A stretch of 64,000 bases of DNA from Paenibacillus tengchongensis (GTDB taxonomy: Bacteria > Bacillota > Bacilli > Paenibacillales > Paenibacillaceae), in contig NZ_WACP01000019.1 in the NCBI RefSeq assembly GCF_008973665.1, positions 59,012 through 123,011 on the forward strand, written 5' to 3'. The notes beneath the pieces are model-generated. The model saw nothing but the letters and a program-made list of their open reading frames with translations, made no database searches and was not told the DNA's origin. Position numbers and translations under genes: made by a program. Positions 34,736 through 43,244 of the stretch are shown here, one piece after another (position 1 is the stretch's first letter; each line of letters begins with the position of its first letter).

Positions 34736-35167
34736 ATGGAGCAAAGTTCAATCGCAGCCATCGAATTAGAGATGGCCCTGCTGGTCCGGCAGCTGGTTTC
34801 TATGACCACCTACAAGAAGAACGGCTCACTGGACCGCGCAGCTTATCTGCTGCTGCATCACATTCTCGCCAGCCCGGCATGCAGCGTCAAATCAATTGCC
34901 GATGAGTTTCACCTCGATATTTCCACGGTCAGCCGGCAGGTGGCGTCCTTGGAACAAAGAGGATATATTTCGCGCATGCCGGACCAGTCGGATGGCCGTT
35001 CCTATACTCTGGCTATTACGGAGCCGGGAGCGGAAGTGCTGAAGGAGAACCAGGAAGCGCGGCAGGAGGGCGTGCGGCAGCTGCTCAAGGATTGGGAGGA
35101 AGCGGAGCGGCAGGCGTTCGGGGAGCTGCTGCGGAAATTTAATACCGCTTGTCTGGAACAGAGCTGA
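34736..35167 (+). CDS. MarR-family regulator
   Basis: A 143-residue winged-helix regulator. The recognition region is VKSIADEFHLDISTVSRQVASLEQRGYISRMPDQSDGRSYTLAITEPG, with the DGR wing that defines MarR proteins. It is divergent from the CBS gene, and a perfect palindrome in the shared intergenic region is its likely operator. AGAGG lies 12 bases before the ATG. The effector is unknown. Confidence 0.88.
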   Translation: MEQSSIAAIELEMALLVRQLVSMTTYKKNGSLDRAAYLLLHHILASPACSVKSIADEFHLDISTVSRQVASLEQRGYISRMPDQSDGRSYTLAITEPGAEVLKENQEARQEGVRQLLKDWEEAERQAFGELLRKFNTACLEQS

Positions 35168-35459
35168 CCTGCGGAACATGATAAGTGTACCCTAAGGTCC
35201 GAATTGCCACAGCCGGAGCAGGCAACACTGCGGGAATGTGCGTTTTGCCGGCGAACGGTCTGCTTTGAGCAGGGTTCCGCAGCGGAGCGGCATTCCGGCT
35301 GGTTGTAGCGGCCAGGGGCAGATTTTTTTCGGGAACAAATTGTGCGTTATGTGGAGACGCGCTGCACTTGTTTTGGTTGCAGAAAACAAGAAATAGGGAT
35401 ACATTACATATAGATATATTTCGATATGAATTTCATCAAAATGTTGTCCGGAGGTGTGT

Positions 35460-35723
35460 ATGGGAGTCAAGGAGACGTTCAAAGCGTTGTCGGATGAATA
35501 CCGGCGGGAGATGCTTGAGCTGCTCAAGAACGGCCGGATGACGGCCGGAAGCATCGGTGAACGCTTCGCCATGACGCAGGCGACCGTCTCCCATCATCTG
35601 TCCGTGCTCCGTGATGCGGATCTCGTGCGGACCGAGCGGGACGGCAAGTATATTTATTACGAGCTGAATACCTCTGTATTTGAGGATGTGCTCAAATGGA
35701 TTCTGACCTTCAGGGAGGAATAA
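35460..35723 (+). CDS. SdpR-like ArsR-family repressor
   Basis: An 87-residue autorepressor-like protein: ETFKALSDEYRREMLELLK, then MTAGSIGERFAMTQATVSHHLSVLRDADLVRTERDGKYIYYELN. The ATG at 35460 sits five bases after GGAGG; a GTG at 35454 lies inside the ribosome site. It ends 3 bases before an SdpI-like gene. In B. subtilis, SdpR and SdpI form an operon that gives immunity to the SdpC cannibalism toxin. Confidence 0.85.
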   Translation: MGVKETFKALSDEYRREMLELLKNGRMTAGSIGERFAMTQATVSHHLSVLRDADLVRTERDGKYIYYELNTSVFEDVLKWILTFREE

Positions 35724-35726
35724 CAA

Positions 35727-36401
35727 ATGTCTAAATGGAAGACGACGACCGTAATCTCATTGCTTATTGCCCTGATTCCGCTCGGCCTGTATTGGTATCT
35801 CTATCCGCAGATGCCGGAGATGGTCCCGATACATTTCGACTGGCAGGGCCGTGCCGACCGTTTTGTCGAGAAGTCCAGCCTGGAGGTGCCGTTACTGGCG
35901 GGTCTCGGGCTGATCGGGCTTGCGGTGATTAAAGTGAGCTTTGCCTTGACGCTGCGCTTCGGGGGGCAGCAGACGAAGGACAACGGCCGTGCAGCCGCCA
36001 AGAACGCCAGCCTGTCTGTTCTTGGCTGTACGGTACTGTTCGCCGTCATTTCCGTGCATGCGCTAATTGTGCAAACCGGGACTATAGCATTCTCCGGACT
36101 GGTTATGGTGCGGATCACCATGGTCATACTCGGGCTCCTGATGCTGATTACCGGTAATCAGATGCCGAAGCTGCGGCGCAATTCGCTGGCCGGGCTGCGC
36201 CTGAAGGAGACACTGGCGGACGACCGGTCGTGGTTCCGGGGTCAGCGGTTTGCCGGACGGTGTTATGTCGCCGGAGGAATACTGCTGCTTGCGGGAGTCT
36301 TGCTTCCGGGATGGTGGGCGCTCTATGCCGGAATTGCCTTTTTTGCATTGGCAAATATCATTCCGGTAGTTTATGTGAAGAAGGTACTGAACAACGAATA
36401 A
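35727..36401 (+). CDS. SdpI/DUF1648 family membrane protein
   Basis: A 224-residue protein with six membrane segments. The N-terminal DUF1648 part has LYPQMPEMVPIHFDWQGRADRFVEK; the SdpI-like part has ITGNQMPKLRRNSLAGLRLKETLADDRSWFRGQRFAG, a conserved cytoplasmic loop. It is translationally close to the SdpR-like gene. No SdpC-like toxin gene is in the window, so the pair is either an orphan immunity set or senses another signal. Confidence 0.85.
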   Translation: MSKWKTTTVISLLIALIPLGLYWYLYPQMPEMVPIHFDWQGRADRFVEKSSLEVPLLAGLGLIGLAVIKVSFALTLRFGGQQTKDNGRAAAKNASLSVLGCTVLFAVISVHALIVQTGTIAFSGLVMVRITMVILGLLMLITGNQMPKLRRNSLAGLRLKETLADDRSWFRGQRFAGRCYVAGGILLLAGVLLPGWWALYAGIAFFALANIIPVVYVKKVLNNE

Positions 36402-36428
36402 CTCTACCTAACACAACGGTTTATACAA

Positions 36429-36464
36429 GCTGTCCCGGGCCTTGGCCTTGGATGGCTTTTTTTG
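36429..36464 (+). terminator. Terminator after the SdpR/SdpI pair
   Basis: AGCTGTCC (36429-36436) pairs with GGATGGCT (36451-36458), with two G-U pairs, followed by TTTTTT. Confidence 0.7.
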
Positions 36465-36492
36465 GTTTTCATACAAAAAAGGACCTAACTAA

Positions 36493-36509
36493 TGTTAAAA
36501 AACATAACA
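36493..36509. promoter_or_regulatory. GlnR/TnrA box I
   Basis: TGTTA-N7-TAACA is a full match to the nitrogen-control site TGTNAN7TNACA. Its centre is about 105 bases before the start point predicted from the TATAAT at 36594. Confidence 0.75.
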
Positions 36510-36570
36510 TAACTGTGTTGTGTTTATAAGGAATAACAATCAAACTACTGACGATTTCGTAAAAAAAACG

Positions 36571-36599
36571 AAGACTTCTCAGGATTATTGTAATATAAT
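36571..36599 (+). promoter_or_regulatory. Candidate promoter of the cyanurate operon
   Basis: A perfect -10 TATAAT at 36594-36599 with only a weak -35 (AAGACT, 36571-36576) at 17 bases. A weak -35 fits an activated promoter. A second -10-like TATAAG at 36525-36530 lies nearer to box I, so the start point is uncertain. Confidence 0.5.
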
Positions 36600-36629
36600 C
36601 TAACCCATAGCAAGCGACAATAGACAAAA

Positions 36630-36646
36630 TGTTATGAAAAGTGACA
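36630..36646. promoter_or_regulatory. GlnR/TnrA box II
   Basis: TGTTA-N7-TGACA is a second full match to TGTNAN7TNACA, 38 bases before the first gene and downstream of the proposed start point. Confidence 0.75.
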
Positions 36647-36683
36647 TTATTTGACGGAGTGAAATCAGAGAGGAGCATGCACC

Positions 36684-37367
36684 ATGCAGATTGCAGCATC
36701 ACCATACACCTGGCCCTATGACGGTGCCATGGATCCGGCAAAGACGGCGCTGATGGTTATCGACATGCAGACGGACTTTTGCGGGAAGGGCGGCTACGTG
36801 GAGCGGATGGGCTACGATCTCTCATTGACCGCACGGGCGATAGAGCCGATTGGGCGGCTGCTGGCGCGGGTCCGGGAGATTGACGGCTTCACCGTGATCC
36901 ACACCCGGGAGGGGCATAAGCCTGATCTGTCCGATCTTCCGGCGAACAAGCGCTGGCGCAGCCGCCAGATTGGCGCCGAGATCGGCTCGGAGGGCCCGGC
37001 GGGACGCATTCTCGTAAGAGGCGAGCGCGGCTGGCAGATTATTGACGACCTGGCCCCGGCTCCGGGCGAGTACATTATCGATAAACCGGGTAAGGGCAGC
37101 TTCTATGCCACCGACCTGGATCTCATATTAAAAAATAAAGGCATTACCCACCTGATTCTGACCGGCATCACCACTGATGTCTGTGTGCACACGACGATGC
37201 GGGAAGCCAATGACCGCGGCTACGAATGTCTGATCCTCGAGGATTGCACCGGGGCGACGGATCACGCCAATCACCTGGCGGCGCTGAATATGGTCAAGAT
37301 GCAGGGCGGCGTATTCGGCAGCGTGAGCGACTCGGAAGCGGTGCTGAAGGCGCTGGAGCAGCTGTAA
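36684..37367 (+). CDS. biuH: Isochorismatase-family cysteine hydrolase, probable biuret amidohydrolase
   Basis: A 227-residue alpha/beta hydrolase of the isochorismatase-like superfamily. The triad is seen as Asp27 (VIDMQTDF), Lys134 (IDKPGKGSF) and Cys167 (TTDVCVHT); the Lys-Cys spacing of 33 equals that recalled for BiuH. BiuH hydrolyses biuret to allophanate and ammonia. The assignment depends on the cluster: a cyanuric-acid ring-opening enzyme and an allophanate hydrolase follow, leaving exactly this step to fill. AGAGAGGAG precedes the ATG. It could also act on a related ureide or nicotinamide-like amide. Confidence 0.7.
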   Translation: MQIAASPYTWPYDGAMDPAKTALMVIDMQTDFCGKGGYVERMGYDLSLTARAIEPIGRLLARVREIDGFTVIHTREGHKPDLSDLPANKRWRSRQIGAEIGSEGPAGRILVRGERGWQIIDDLAPAPGEYIIDKPGKGSFYATDLDLILKNKGITHLILTGITTDVCVHTTMREANDRGYECLILEDCTGATDHANHLAALNMVKMQGGVFGSVSDSEAVLKALEQL

Positions 37368-37445
37368 CTGGGCCGGTCTAACGGCACAAGCGGCGGTGTG
37401 GAAGTTTGGAACTTTACAACAATCCATCATAACGGGGGAATCATC

Positions 37446-38459
37446 ATGTGGAAAATGACAAGACCTAAAGCGCTTATCCTGCTGGCTTCGCTGATGCTGC
37501 TGATTACTGCCTGCGGCAACGGGACAGGCACCGGCAAGGCGGAGGGGCAAGGGGAAGACAGCTCCGGCGAACTGAAGAAGGTGGTTCTGCGGCTCAAGTG
37601 GATTCACCAGGCGCAATTTGCCGGATTCTACACGGCGGTGGAGAAGGGCTTTTATAAGGAAGCGGGTCTGGATGTGGAGATTCGTCCGGGCGGCTCGGAT
37701 TTTCCGGCGGTGCAGATGGTGGCTTCGGGCAGTGAAGAGTTCGGTGTAACCGGTGCAGACCAGATCATTATCGCCAGAGAAAAAGGCGTAAAGGTCAAGG
37801 CGTTATCCGCCATTTACCGCAAAACCCCGTTCGTCATGTTTGCGCTTAAGGAGTCGGGCATTACCACAATGGAGGATCTGGTCGGACAGAAGGTGGGCAT
37901 CAAGCTGGGCGGCAATGAAGAGTTGACCTTCCGGGCGATGGAGAAGAGCGCAGGCATCGAAACCTCGCAGATCGAGGAAATGCCGATCAAATATGACCTC
38001 AGCCCGCTGCTGAGCGGTCAGGTTAAAGCATGGCCCGGCTATGTGATCAATGAAGTGCTGGCTGTCGAGGAACAGGGCAAGGAAGTCAATATTATTGAAC
38101 CGGGCGATTACGGCATCAATTTCTACGCCGATACCCTGTTCACAACAGAGTCGGTCATCGAGAAGGACCCGGAGATGGTGCGGAATTTCGTACAGGCTTC
38201 CATGAAGGGCTGGGATTATGCGCTTGATCACCCGGAAGAGGCAGCCGAGTTCGGCTTGAAATACGGTGAGAAGCTGGATCTGGAGCATGAGGTCAACATG
38301 ATGAAGGCAAGTGTTCCGCTGCTGGAGCCGGAGAAGCTGCCGCTCGGTTCCATGGATGAAGCAGAGTGGGAGACGCTGCAGCAGAACCTGATCGATCTCG
38401 ATTTTGTAAGCAAGGAACAGGACCTGGGCGCATTATTCACCAACGAATATCTGGAATAG
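37446..38459 (+). CDS. NMT1/THI5-type ABC substrate-binding lipoprotein
   Basis: A 337-residue binding protein with a lipoprotein signal (lipobox LITAC near residue 21). The mature part has the NMT1 family pattern VVLRLKWIHQAQFAGFYTAVEKGFYKEAGLDVEIRPGGSD. Such proteins carry pyrimidines, taurine, nitrate or riboflavin precursors; from context the ligand is probably cyanuric acid or biuret. GGGGGA lies seven bases before the ATG at 37446; an upstream in-frame start is less likely because it spoils the signal peptide. Confidence 0.85.
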   Translation: MWKMTRPKALILLASLMLLITACGNGTGTGKAEGQGEDSSGELKKVVLRLKWIHQAQFAGFYTAVEKGFYKEAGLDVEIRPGGSDFPAVQMVASGSEEFGVTGADQIIIAREKGVKVKALSAIYRKTPFVMFALKESGITTMEDLVGQKVGIKLGGNEELTFRAMEKSAGIETSQIEEMPIKYDLSPLLSGQVKAWPGYVINEVLAVEEQGKEVNIIEPGDYGINFYADTLFTTESVIEKDPEMVRNFVQASMKGWDYALDHPEEAAEFGLKYGEKLDLEHEVNMMKASVPLLEPEKLPLGSMDEAEWETLQQNLIDLDFVSKEQDLGALFTNEYLE

Positions 38460-38470
38460 GGGGAAGGCCA

Positions 38471-39280
38471 ATGACAACAGCGATCAGAGAACAGACGGAT
38501 TCCGCCGCCGTGCGGAGTCCCGGCAACCGGGAAATCATGCTGTCCCTGCGTGATTGCTCGCTTTCCTTCGGCAATGTGCCTGTGCTTAACCGGGTCAGCC
38601 TGGATGTATACCGTAATGAATTCATCTCCATTCTGGGTCCGAGCGGCTGCGGCAAATCGACGACGCTGCGCCTGATGCTGCGGCTGCTCAGTCCCGAAGG
38701 CGGGGGAGAGGTTACCTATGCCTCCCCCGACCTGTCGCTCGGGATGGTGTTCCAGAAGCCGGTGCTGATGCCCTGGCTGAGCGCCCTGCAGAATGTAATG
38801 CTGCCGCTGGAGCTGGGCGAGAAGAAGAAATTCAGCAAGAAAGAGGCGCGGGAGAAGGCGGAAAGCGCCCTGAGGCTGGTAGGCCTGCAGGATTTCCTGA
38901 ACCATTATCCGCATCAGCTCAGCGGCGGGATGCAGCAGCGGGCGGCAATTGCCCGGGCGCTGGCTGCCGACCCGACGGTGCTGCTGATGGACGAGCCGTT
39001 CGGCGCGCTGGATGAGTTGACCCGCGAGAAGCTGAACTTCGAGCTGCTGCGTCTCTGGGAAAGTCCGGAGACCAGTCTCAGCAGCATTGTAATGGTAACC
39101 CATTCCATCCAGGAATCCGTGCTGCTGTCGAACCGGGTGGTGATGATGTCGCCCCGGCCCGCCGGCGTGACCGACATTATTCCGGTACCGCTGCCTTCGC
39201 CGCGCGAAGCGGGCATGGAGGAGCTGCCGGAATTCCACCAAACCGTCAAGGAACTGAGAAAGCGGGTGAAGCATCTATGA
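38471..39280 (+). CDS. ABC transporter ATP-binding protein (nitrate/taurine/pyrimidine type)
   Basis: A 269-residue ATPase. Walker A is GPSGCGKST, the Q-loop FQKPVLMPWLS, the signature LSGGMQQRAAIARAL and Walker B LLMDEPFGALDE, followed by MVTHSIQES. This is the SsuB/TauB/ThiZ subfamily. GGGGGAAGG precedes ATG 38471; it overlaps the permease gene by 4 bases (ATGA). Confidence 0.92.
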   Translation: MTTAIREQTDSAAVRSPGNREIMLSLRDCSLSFGNVPVLNRVSLDVYRNEFISILGPSGCGKSTTLRLMLRLLSPEGGGEVTYASPDLSLGMVFQKPVLMPWLSALQNVMLPLELGEKKKFSKKEAREKAESALRLVGLQDFLNHYPHQLSGGMQQRAAIARALAADPTVLLMDEPFGALDELTREKLNFELLRLWESPETSLSSIVMVTHSIQESVLLSNRVVMMSPRPAGVTDIIPVPLPSPREAGMEELPEFHQTVKELRKRVKHL

Positions 39281-40029
39281 CAGCCAAGCTTAAAGACAGC
39301 CTCTACCCGGTACTGTTTGCCCTCGGCTTCCTGATTCTGTGGGAGCTGGCCGTGCGGCTGTTCGCGATTCCGATGTATTTGCTGCCTGCACCGACCCAGG
39401 TCGTCTCAGCAATTGACGGCTCCCTGTGGTCGCATACGCTGGTGACGCTGGGCGAATCGCTGACCGGTTTCATTCTGGCCAACATCCTGGGCCTGGTTAC
39501 TGCCATTATATTTGTCCATTCCAAACCGATCGAGAAAGGGATGTTCCCGCTTGCCATTGCCCTTAAGACAACTCCGCTCGTCGCGCTGGCGCCGCTGCTT
39601 GTCGTCTGGCTGGGTACGGGATATTCCTCCAAGGTGATCGCTTCGATGCTGATCTGCTTTTTCCCGATTCTGGTGAACAGCGTCAAGGGCCTCAAGGCCA
39701 TCGAATATGAAGCGTGGGAGCTGTTCTCCACTTATAAAGGAACGAAGCGGGAAATCTTCTGGAAGCTGCGGCTGCCGACGAGCCTGCCGTATATTTTCTC
39801 CGCCCTCAAAATCTCCACCTCGCTGGCCATCGTCGGCGCGATTGTCGGCGAATTTGTCGGAGCGAACAAGGGGCTCGGCTATGTGGTGCTCGTCTCATCC
39901 TATCATATGGATACTCCGGTGATGTTCTCGGCCATTATCGCCTCGGCGCTGTGCGGTCTGCTGCTGTTCTGGGTCGTCGGGCTGCTGGAGAAGAAGTTCA
40001 TTTTCTGGACAAGGAGCGATGATCTGTGA
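39277..40029 (+). CDS. ABC transporter permease (SsuC/TauC/ThiX type)
   Basis: A 250-residue permease with six spans; the family loop is seen as EYEAWELFSTYKGTKREIFWKLRLPTSLPYIFSALKIS. It forms the membrane part of the transporter with the two genes before it. Its stop overlaps the start of the ring-opening amidohydrolase, so uptake and ring opening are translationally coupled. Confidence 0.92.
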   Translation: MTAKLKDSLYPVLFALGFLILWELAVRLFAIPMYLLPAPTQVVSAIDGSLWSHTLVTLGESLTGFILANILGLVTAIIFVHSKPIEKGMFPLAIALKTTPLVALAPLLVVWLGTGYSSKVIASMLICFFPILVNSVKGLKAIEYEAWELFSTYKGTKREIFWKLRLPTSLPYIFSALKISTSLAIVGAIVGEFVGANKGLGYVVLVSSYHMDTPVMFSAIIASALCGLLLFWVVGLLEKKFIFWTRSDDL

Positions 40030-41102
40030 TGAAATGCTCGGTGGTCAAAATCCCTGCAGGTGCGCCGCATGACATGACGGGCCTGCAGACGGCAACAGAG
40101 GAAGGGCGGCTTAAGCCCGAAGAGGTGGTAGCTGTGCTGGGCAAGACGGAGGGCAACGGCTGTGTGAACGACTTTACGCGCGGCTACGCCGTTATGGCGC
40201 TGAAGCAGTGGTTCGCGGCGGCAGCGCCGGAACAGGCTGCGGACATTTCCTATGTCATGTCCGGCGGAACAGAGGGCGTGCTCAGTCCGCACTTTACCGT
40301 GATCAGCCGCAGCGGCTCGCCGGAGACGGGAACGGCTTCCGGGGGCGGCAAAGCGCTGGCGATCGGCACCGCCAGAACGCGGGATTTCCGGCCCGAGGAG
40401 CTGGGCCGCCTGATTCAGGTCGACGAGGTGGCCGATGCGGTCGCCCGGGCGGTATTCGATGCCGGCATTACCTCGGCCGCCGATGTGCACTTCGTGCAGA
40501 TCAAATGCCCGCTGCTCACGGGGGAGCAGCTATTCGAAGCCCATGGCCGCGGAGTACCGCTCGTGACAGAGGATACATATAAATCCATGGGCTACTCCAG
40601 GGGCGCTTCGGCGCTCGGAGCCGCCGTGGCGCTGGGTGAGATTGAGCGCTCCGCGCTGCGCGAGGAAGATATATGCGTGAACTGGGAGCTTTACAGCTCC
40701 GTAGCCTCAACTTCAGCCGGCAGCGAGCTGTCCTGCTGCGAGGTGATCGTCTTCGGCAATTCGGACACGGCTGCAGGGCCGTACCATATCGACCATGCGG
40801 TGATGAAGGATGCCATCGACGGCGCTGCGCTGCAGGGCCTGCTAAACCGGCATCCCGGCGATGAGCTGGTGCAGGTGCTGGCGAAGGCCGAAGCCGACCC
40901 GGACGGGGTGATCCGCGGGCGGCGGCATATCATGCTGGATGATTCCGATATCAATCATACCCGCCACGCGCGGGCCGTGGTCGGCGGCGTGCTGGCCTAT
41001 GTCGGGGGCGATCCGATGATCTATGTATCCGGCGGCGGGGAGCATCAGGGACCGAAGGGCGGCGGGCCTGTGGCGGCTGTATTCCGCCGCAGGCAGCTTT
41101 AG
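40026..41102 (+). CDS. atzD: Ring-opening amidohydrolase (cyanuric acid hydrolase, AtzD/barbiturase family)
   Basis: A 358-residue protein of the rare cyanuric acid hydrolase/barbiturase fold, made of three related domains each giving a Lys-Ser-Arg set. Visible are Lys40 (GKTEGNG), Lys160 (VQIKCPLLTG) and Lys287 (LAKAEAD), with Ser79 (VMSGGTEGVLSPH), Ser195 (RGASALG) and Ser335 (YVSGGGEHQGPKGGGPVA). It opens the triazine ring of cyanuric acid to carboxybiuret, which decays to biuret. Barbiturase activity cannot be excluded, but the allophanate hydrolase downstream favours cyanurate. GTG 40026 has AAGGAG at nine bases; ATG 40029 is the alternative. Confidence 0.88.
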   Translation: MMKCSVVKIPAGAPHDMTGLQTATEEGRLKPEEVVAVLGKTEGNGCVNDFTRGYAVMALKQWFAAAAPEQAADISYVMSGGTEGVLSPHFTVISRSGSPETGTASGGGKALAIGTARTRDFRPEELGRLIQVDEVADAVARAVFDAGITSAADVHFVQIKCPLLTGEQLFEAHGRGVPLVTEDTYKSMGYSRGASALGAAVALGEIERSALREEDICVNWELYSSVASTSAGSELSCCEVIVFGNSDTAAGPYHIDHAVMKDAIDGAALQGLLNRHPGDELVQVLAKAEADPDGVIRGRRHIMLDDSDINHTRHARAVVGGVLAYVGGDPMIYVSGGGEHQGPKGGGPVAAVFRRRQL

Positions 41103-41158
41103 GAGCAGAAATGCAGGCATATAACTACCCAAACCTATACATCACGGAGGAATGACAA

Positions 41159-41590
41159 ATGCATACACAGGAAACGGAAGTGCTGACGGCGGCAGAGATG
41201 AACTGGGAGCTGATGCCGAATCACATTGAGCTGTATCACCGCGAGATTGTCTCCGCGCAGCAGGCGGACCGCCTGGGCATCCGGATGAGCTCGATTCTGT
41301 GGGAGAAGCTGGGCGTAGGCGGCCAGGTCGTTCCGCACTATCATGATGTGGTCGAGATTATTCATATTACGGTGGGCGAAGTGAAGCTGCTGTGCGGCGG
41401 CGAATGGTACAGCTACCGGGCCGGCGACACGTTCCATGTTCCGGCAGGGGTGGTCCATTCCGTCGCGAACATCGGAAATACGCCGTCCGAGCAGATCAGC
41501 ATTTTTGTGCCGGCGGAAGAGAATGTGCCGGCGAACAGCTTTTTCGGGACGACTCTGATCGAGGATATTTATTCTTCCAAGCTAAAGTAA
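41159..41590 (+). CDS. Cupin-domain protein in the cyanurate cluster
   Basis: A 143-residue single cupin. The metal-binding motif 1 appears as VVPHYHDVVEIIHITVGEVKLL and motif 2 as GDTFHVPAGVVHSVANIG, so two His and a further His are kept. GGAGGAATG precedes the ATG. It lies between the ring-opening enzyme and PucR in one apparent transcript. It has no named role in known cyanurate pathways; a small-molecule sensor, or an enzyme for decarboxylating carboxybiuret, are guesses. Confidence 0.8.
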   Translation: MHTQETEVLTAAEMNWELMPNHIELYHREIVSAQQADRLGIRMSSILWEKLGVGGQVVPHYHDVVEIIHITVGEVKLLCGGEWYSYRAGDTFHVPAGVVHSVANIGNTPSEQISIFVPAEENVPANSFFGTTLIEDIYSSKLK

Positions 41591-41605
41591 AGGCGGCGGC
41601 GCTTT

Positions 41606-43240
41606 ATGGGAACTGGTGTAATCACAGGCTTGACCTGCAGCGATATTCTGCTCATTCCCGATCTTAAGGAAGCGGTCGTCCTGGCCGGGGCCGGAGGCCT
41701 CGGCCGTTATATCAACCGCGTGAATGTGATGGAGGTCCCCGATGTCATTGACTGGGTGCGGCCCGGGGAGTTTCTGATTACCAGCGGGTTTCCCTTCAGC
41801 GGCCAGCCTGACCTCATTACCGACATTATTCCCCAGCTCCATCAAAAGGGCGTATCCGCCCTTGGAATCAAAACGAAGCGTTACATCGACGAGGTGCCGG
41901 AGCGGGCGCTGGAGCTGGCCGATCAGCTGGATTTTCCGATCTTTGAGCTGCCGGCCCGGACCTCCTTCTCCGATGTGGTGCGGGATATTATGGAGCGGGT
42001 GCTGGTTCAGGAGGCCCGGGAGCTCTCCCAGCTGCAGAGCCGTTTCCAGAAGCTGTCGAAGCAGCTGCTGCACGGCGACGGCATCGAGGATTTCCTGCAG
42101 ACGCTGGACGGGATGCTGCACAATCCGATTGTGCTGCTGGACGATACCGATCAGGTCTTCTGCTCGCCGCAGGCGGAGGAGCTGGGGCTGGCCGGACAGC
42201 TGCCGGCCTGGATGCAGCTGCGCCAGGAGGGCAGCCTCGGGATCAGCTTCCTGACCGTCGGGGAGCGGCGCATCCGTGCCTATGCCTCGGCGGTCAACGA
42301 CAAGCGGATCGACCAGTGTCTGCTCATTCTGCTGGAGTGGAACCGCGAGCTGTCGGTGGTCGACCAATTGACGGTAGACCGGGTCGGGGTACTGGTCGGA
42401 CTGGAGATGATCAACGCCGGCGCACGCCGGGAGGTAGAGCTGAAATATGTCGACCAGTTTCTGCAGGACTGGATCAGCGGCCGGATTGCCGCGGCCGAGG
42501 ATTTGAAACTGCGGGCCGAGGCCTGCGGCTGCCCGCTGCCTGAACGGCCGCTGCGCGCCGTAACGGTGGGCTGGCTGGAGGAGAAGCCGGAGCTGAAGCA
42601 GCTGCAGCAGGCGGTGAAGCGGGTGCGGGCCAGAGGCGATCTGCAGCACGTGATGCTGACTCTGCTTGAGGGGGAGCTGGTACTGGCCGTTCCGGAGCTG
42701 CCGGGCATTCCGCCCGAGGAGACCTTCGGGCATCTGCTGGCGGAACTGCAGCGTTCGCTTGCCAAGGAGAGCTGCGTGTTCTGCATCGGCGACCGGGTCC
42801 AAGGGCCTGCGGAGGTGCGCTTCAGCTATGAGTCGTCCCGCAAAATCGCCCGCATCCGCGAGATCAGCGGCAGCGGCGGTCCCTACGTCGATTACCGGAA
42901 GCTGGGCGTCTTCCGGCTGCTGTATCATCTGCCGGAGCTGGCCGAGATCGATGAGTACAGGGATCAGTATATCGTTCCGCTGCGGGAGTACGACGGCAAG
43001 CATAACACTTCGCTGCTCCAGACGCTTCAGCTTTATTTCAAATGCAACCGCAATGTGAAACGGACCTCCGCTGAACTGTTCACCCACTATAATACCGTCA
43101 CCTACCGCATTGACCGGGCCTGCGAACTGCTCGGACTGAATCAGGACGACGGGGATGATATGCTCGAGCTGCAGCTGGCGCTGAAGCTCCATGAGATGGG
43201 GCGGAGACGAAGCGGAGACTACCTGCAAGAGAGGAGATAG
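41606..43240 (+). CDS. PucR-family transcriptional regulator
   Basis: A 544-residue regulator. The N-terminal PucR domain reads GRYINRVNVMEVPDVIDWVRPGEFLITSGFPF; a GGDEF-like middle domain follows, and the C-terminal HTH_30 is LLQTLQLYFKCNRNVKRTSAELFTHYNTVTYRIDRACELLGL. PucR in B. subtilis responds to purine-breakdown intermediates such as allantoin, which are ureides like biuret and allophanate. It is located inside the operon it probably controls and ends four bases before the allophanate hydrolase start. Confidence 0.9.
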   Translation: MGTGVITGLTCSDILLIPDLKEAVVLAGAGGLGRYINRVNVMEVPDVIDWVRPGEFLITSGFPFSGQPDLITDIIPQLHQKGVSALGIKTKRYIDEVPERALELADQLDFPIFELPARTSFSDVVRDIMERVLVQEARELSQLQSRFQKLSKQLLHGDGIEDFLQTLDGMLHNPIVLLDDTDQVFCSPQAEELGLAGQLPAWMQLRQEGSLGISFLTVGERRIRAYASAVNDKRIDQCLLILLEWNRELSVVDQLTVDRVGVLVGLEMINAGARREVELKYVDQFLQDWISGRIAAAEDLKLRAEACGCPLPERPLRAVTVGWLEEKPELKQLQQAVKRVRARGDLQHVMLTLLEGELVLAVPELPGIPPEETFGHLLAELQRSLAKESCVFCIGDRVQGPAEVRFSYESSRKIARIREISGSGGPYVDYRKLGVFRLLYHLPELAEIDEYRDQYIVPLREYDGKHNTSLLQTLQLYFKCNRNVKRTSAELFTHYNTVTYRIDRACELLGLNQDDGDDMLELQLALKLHEMGRRRSGDYLQERR

Positions 43241-43244
43241 GCCT

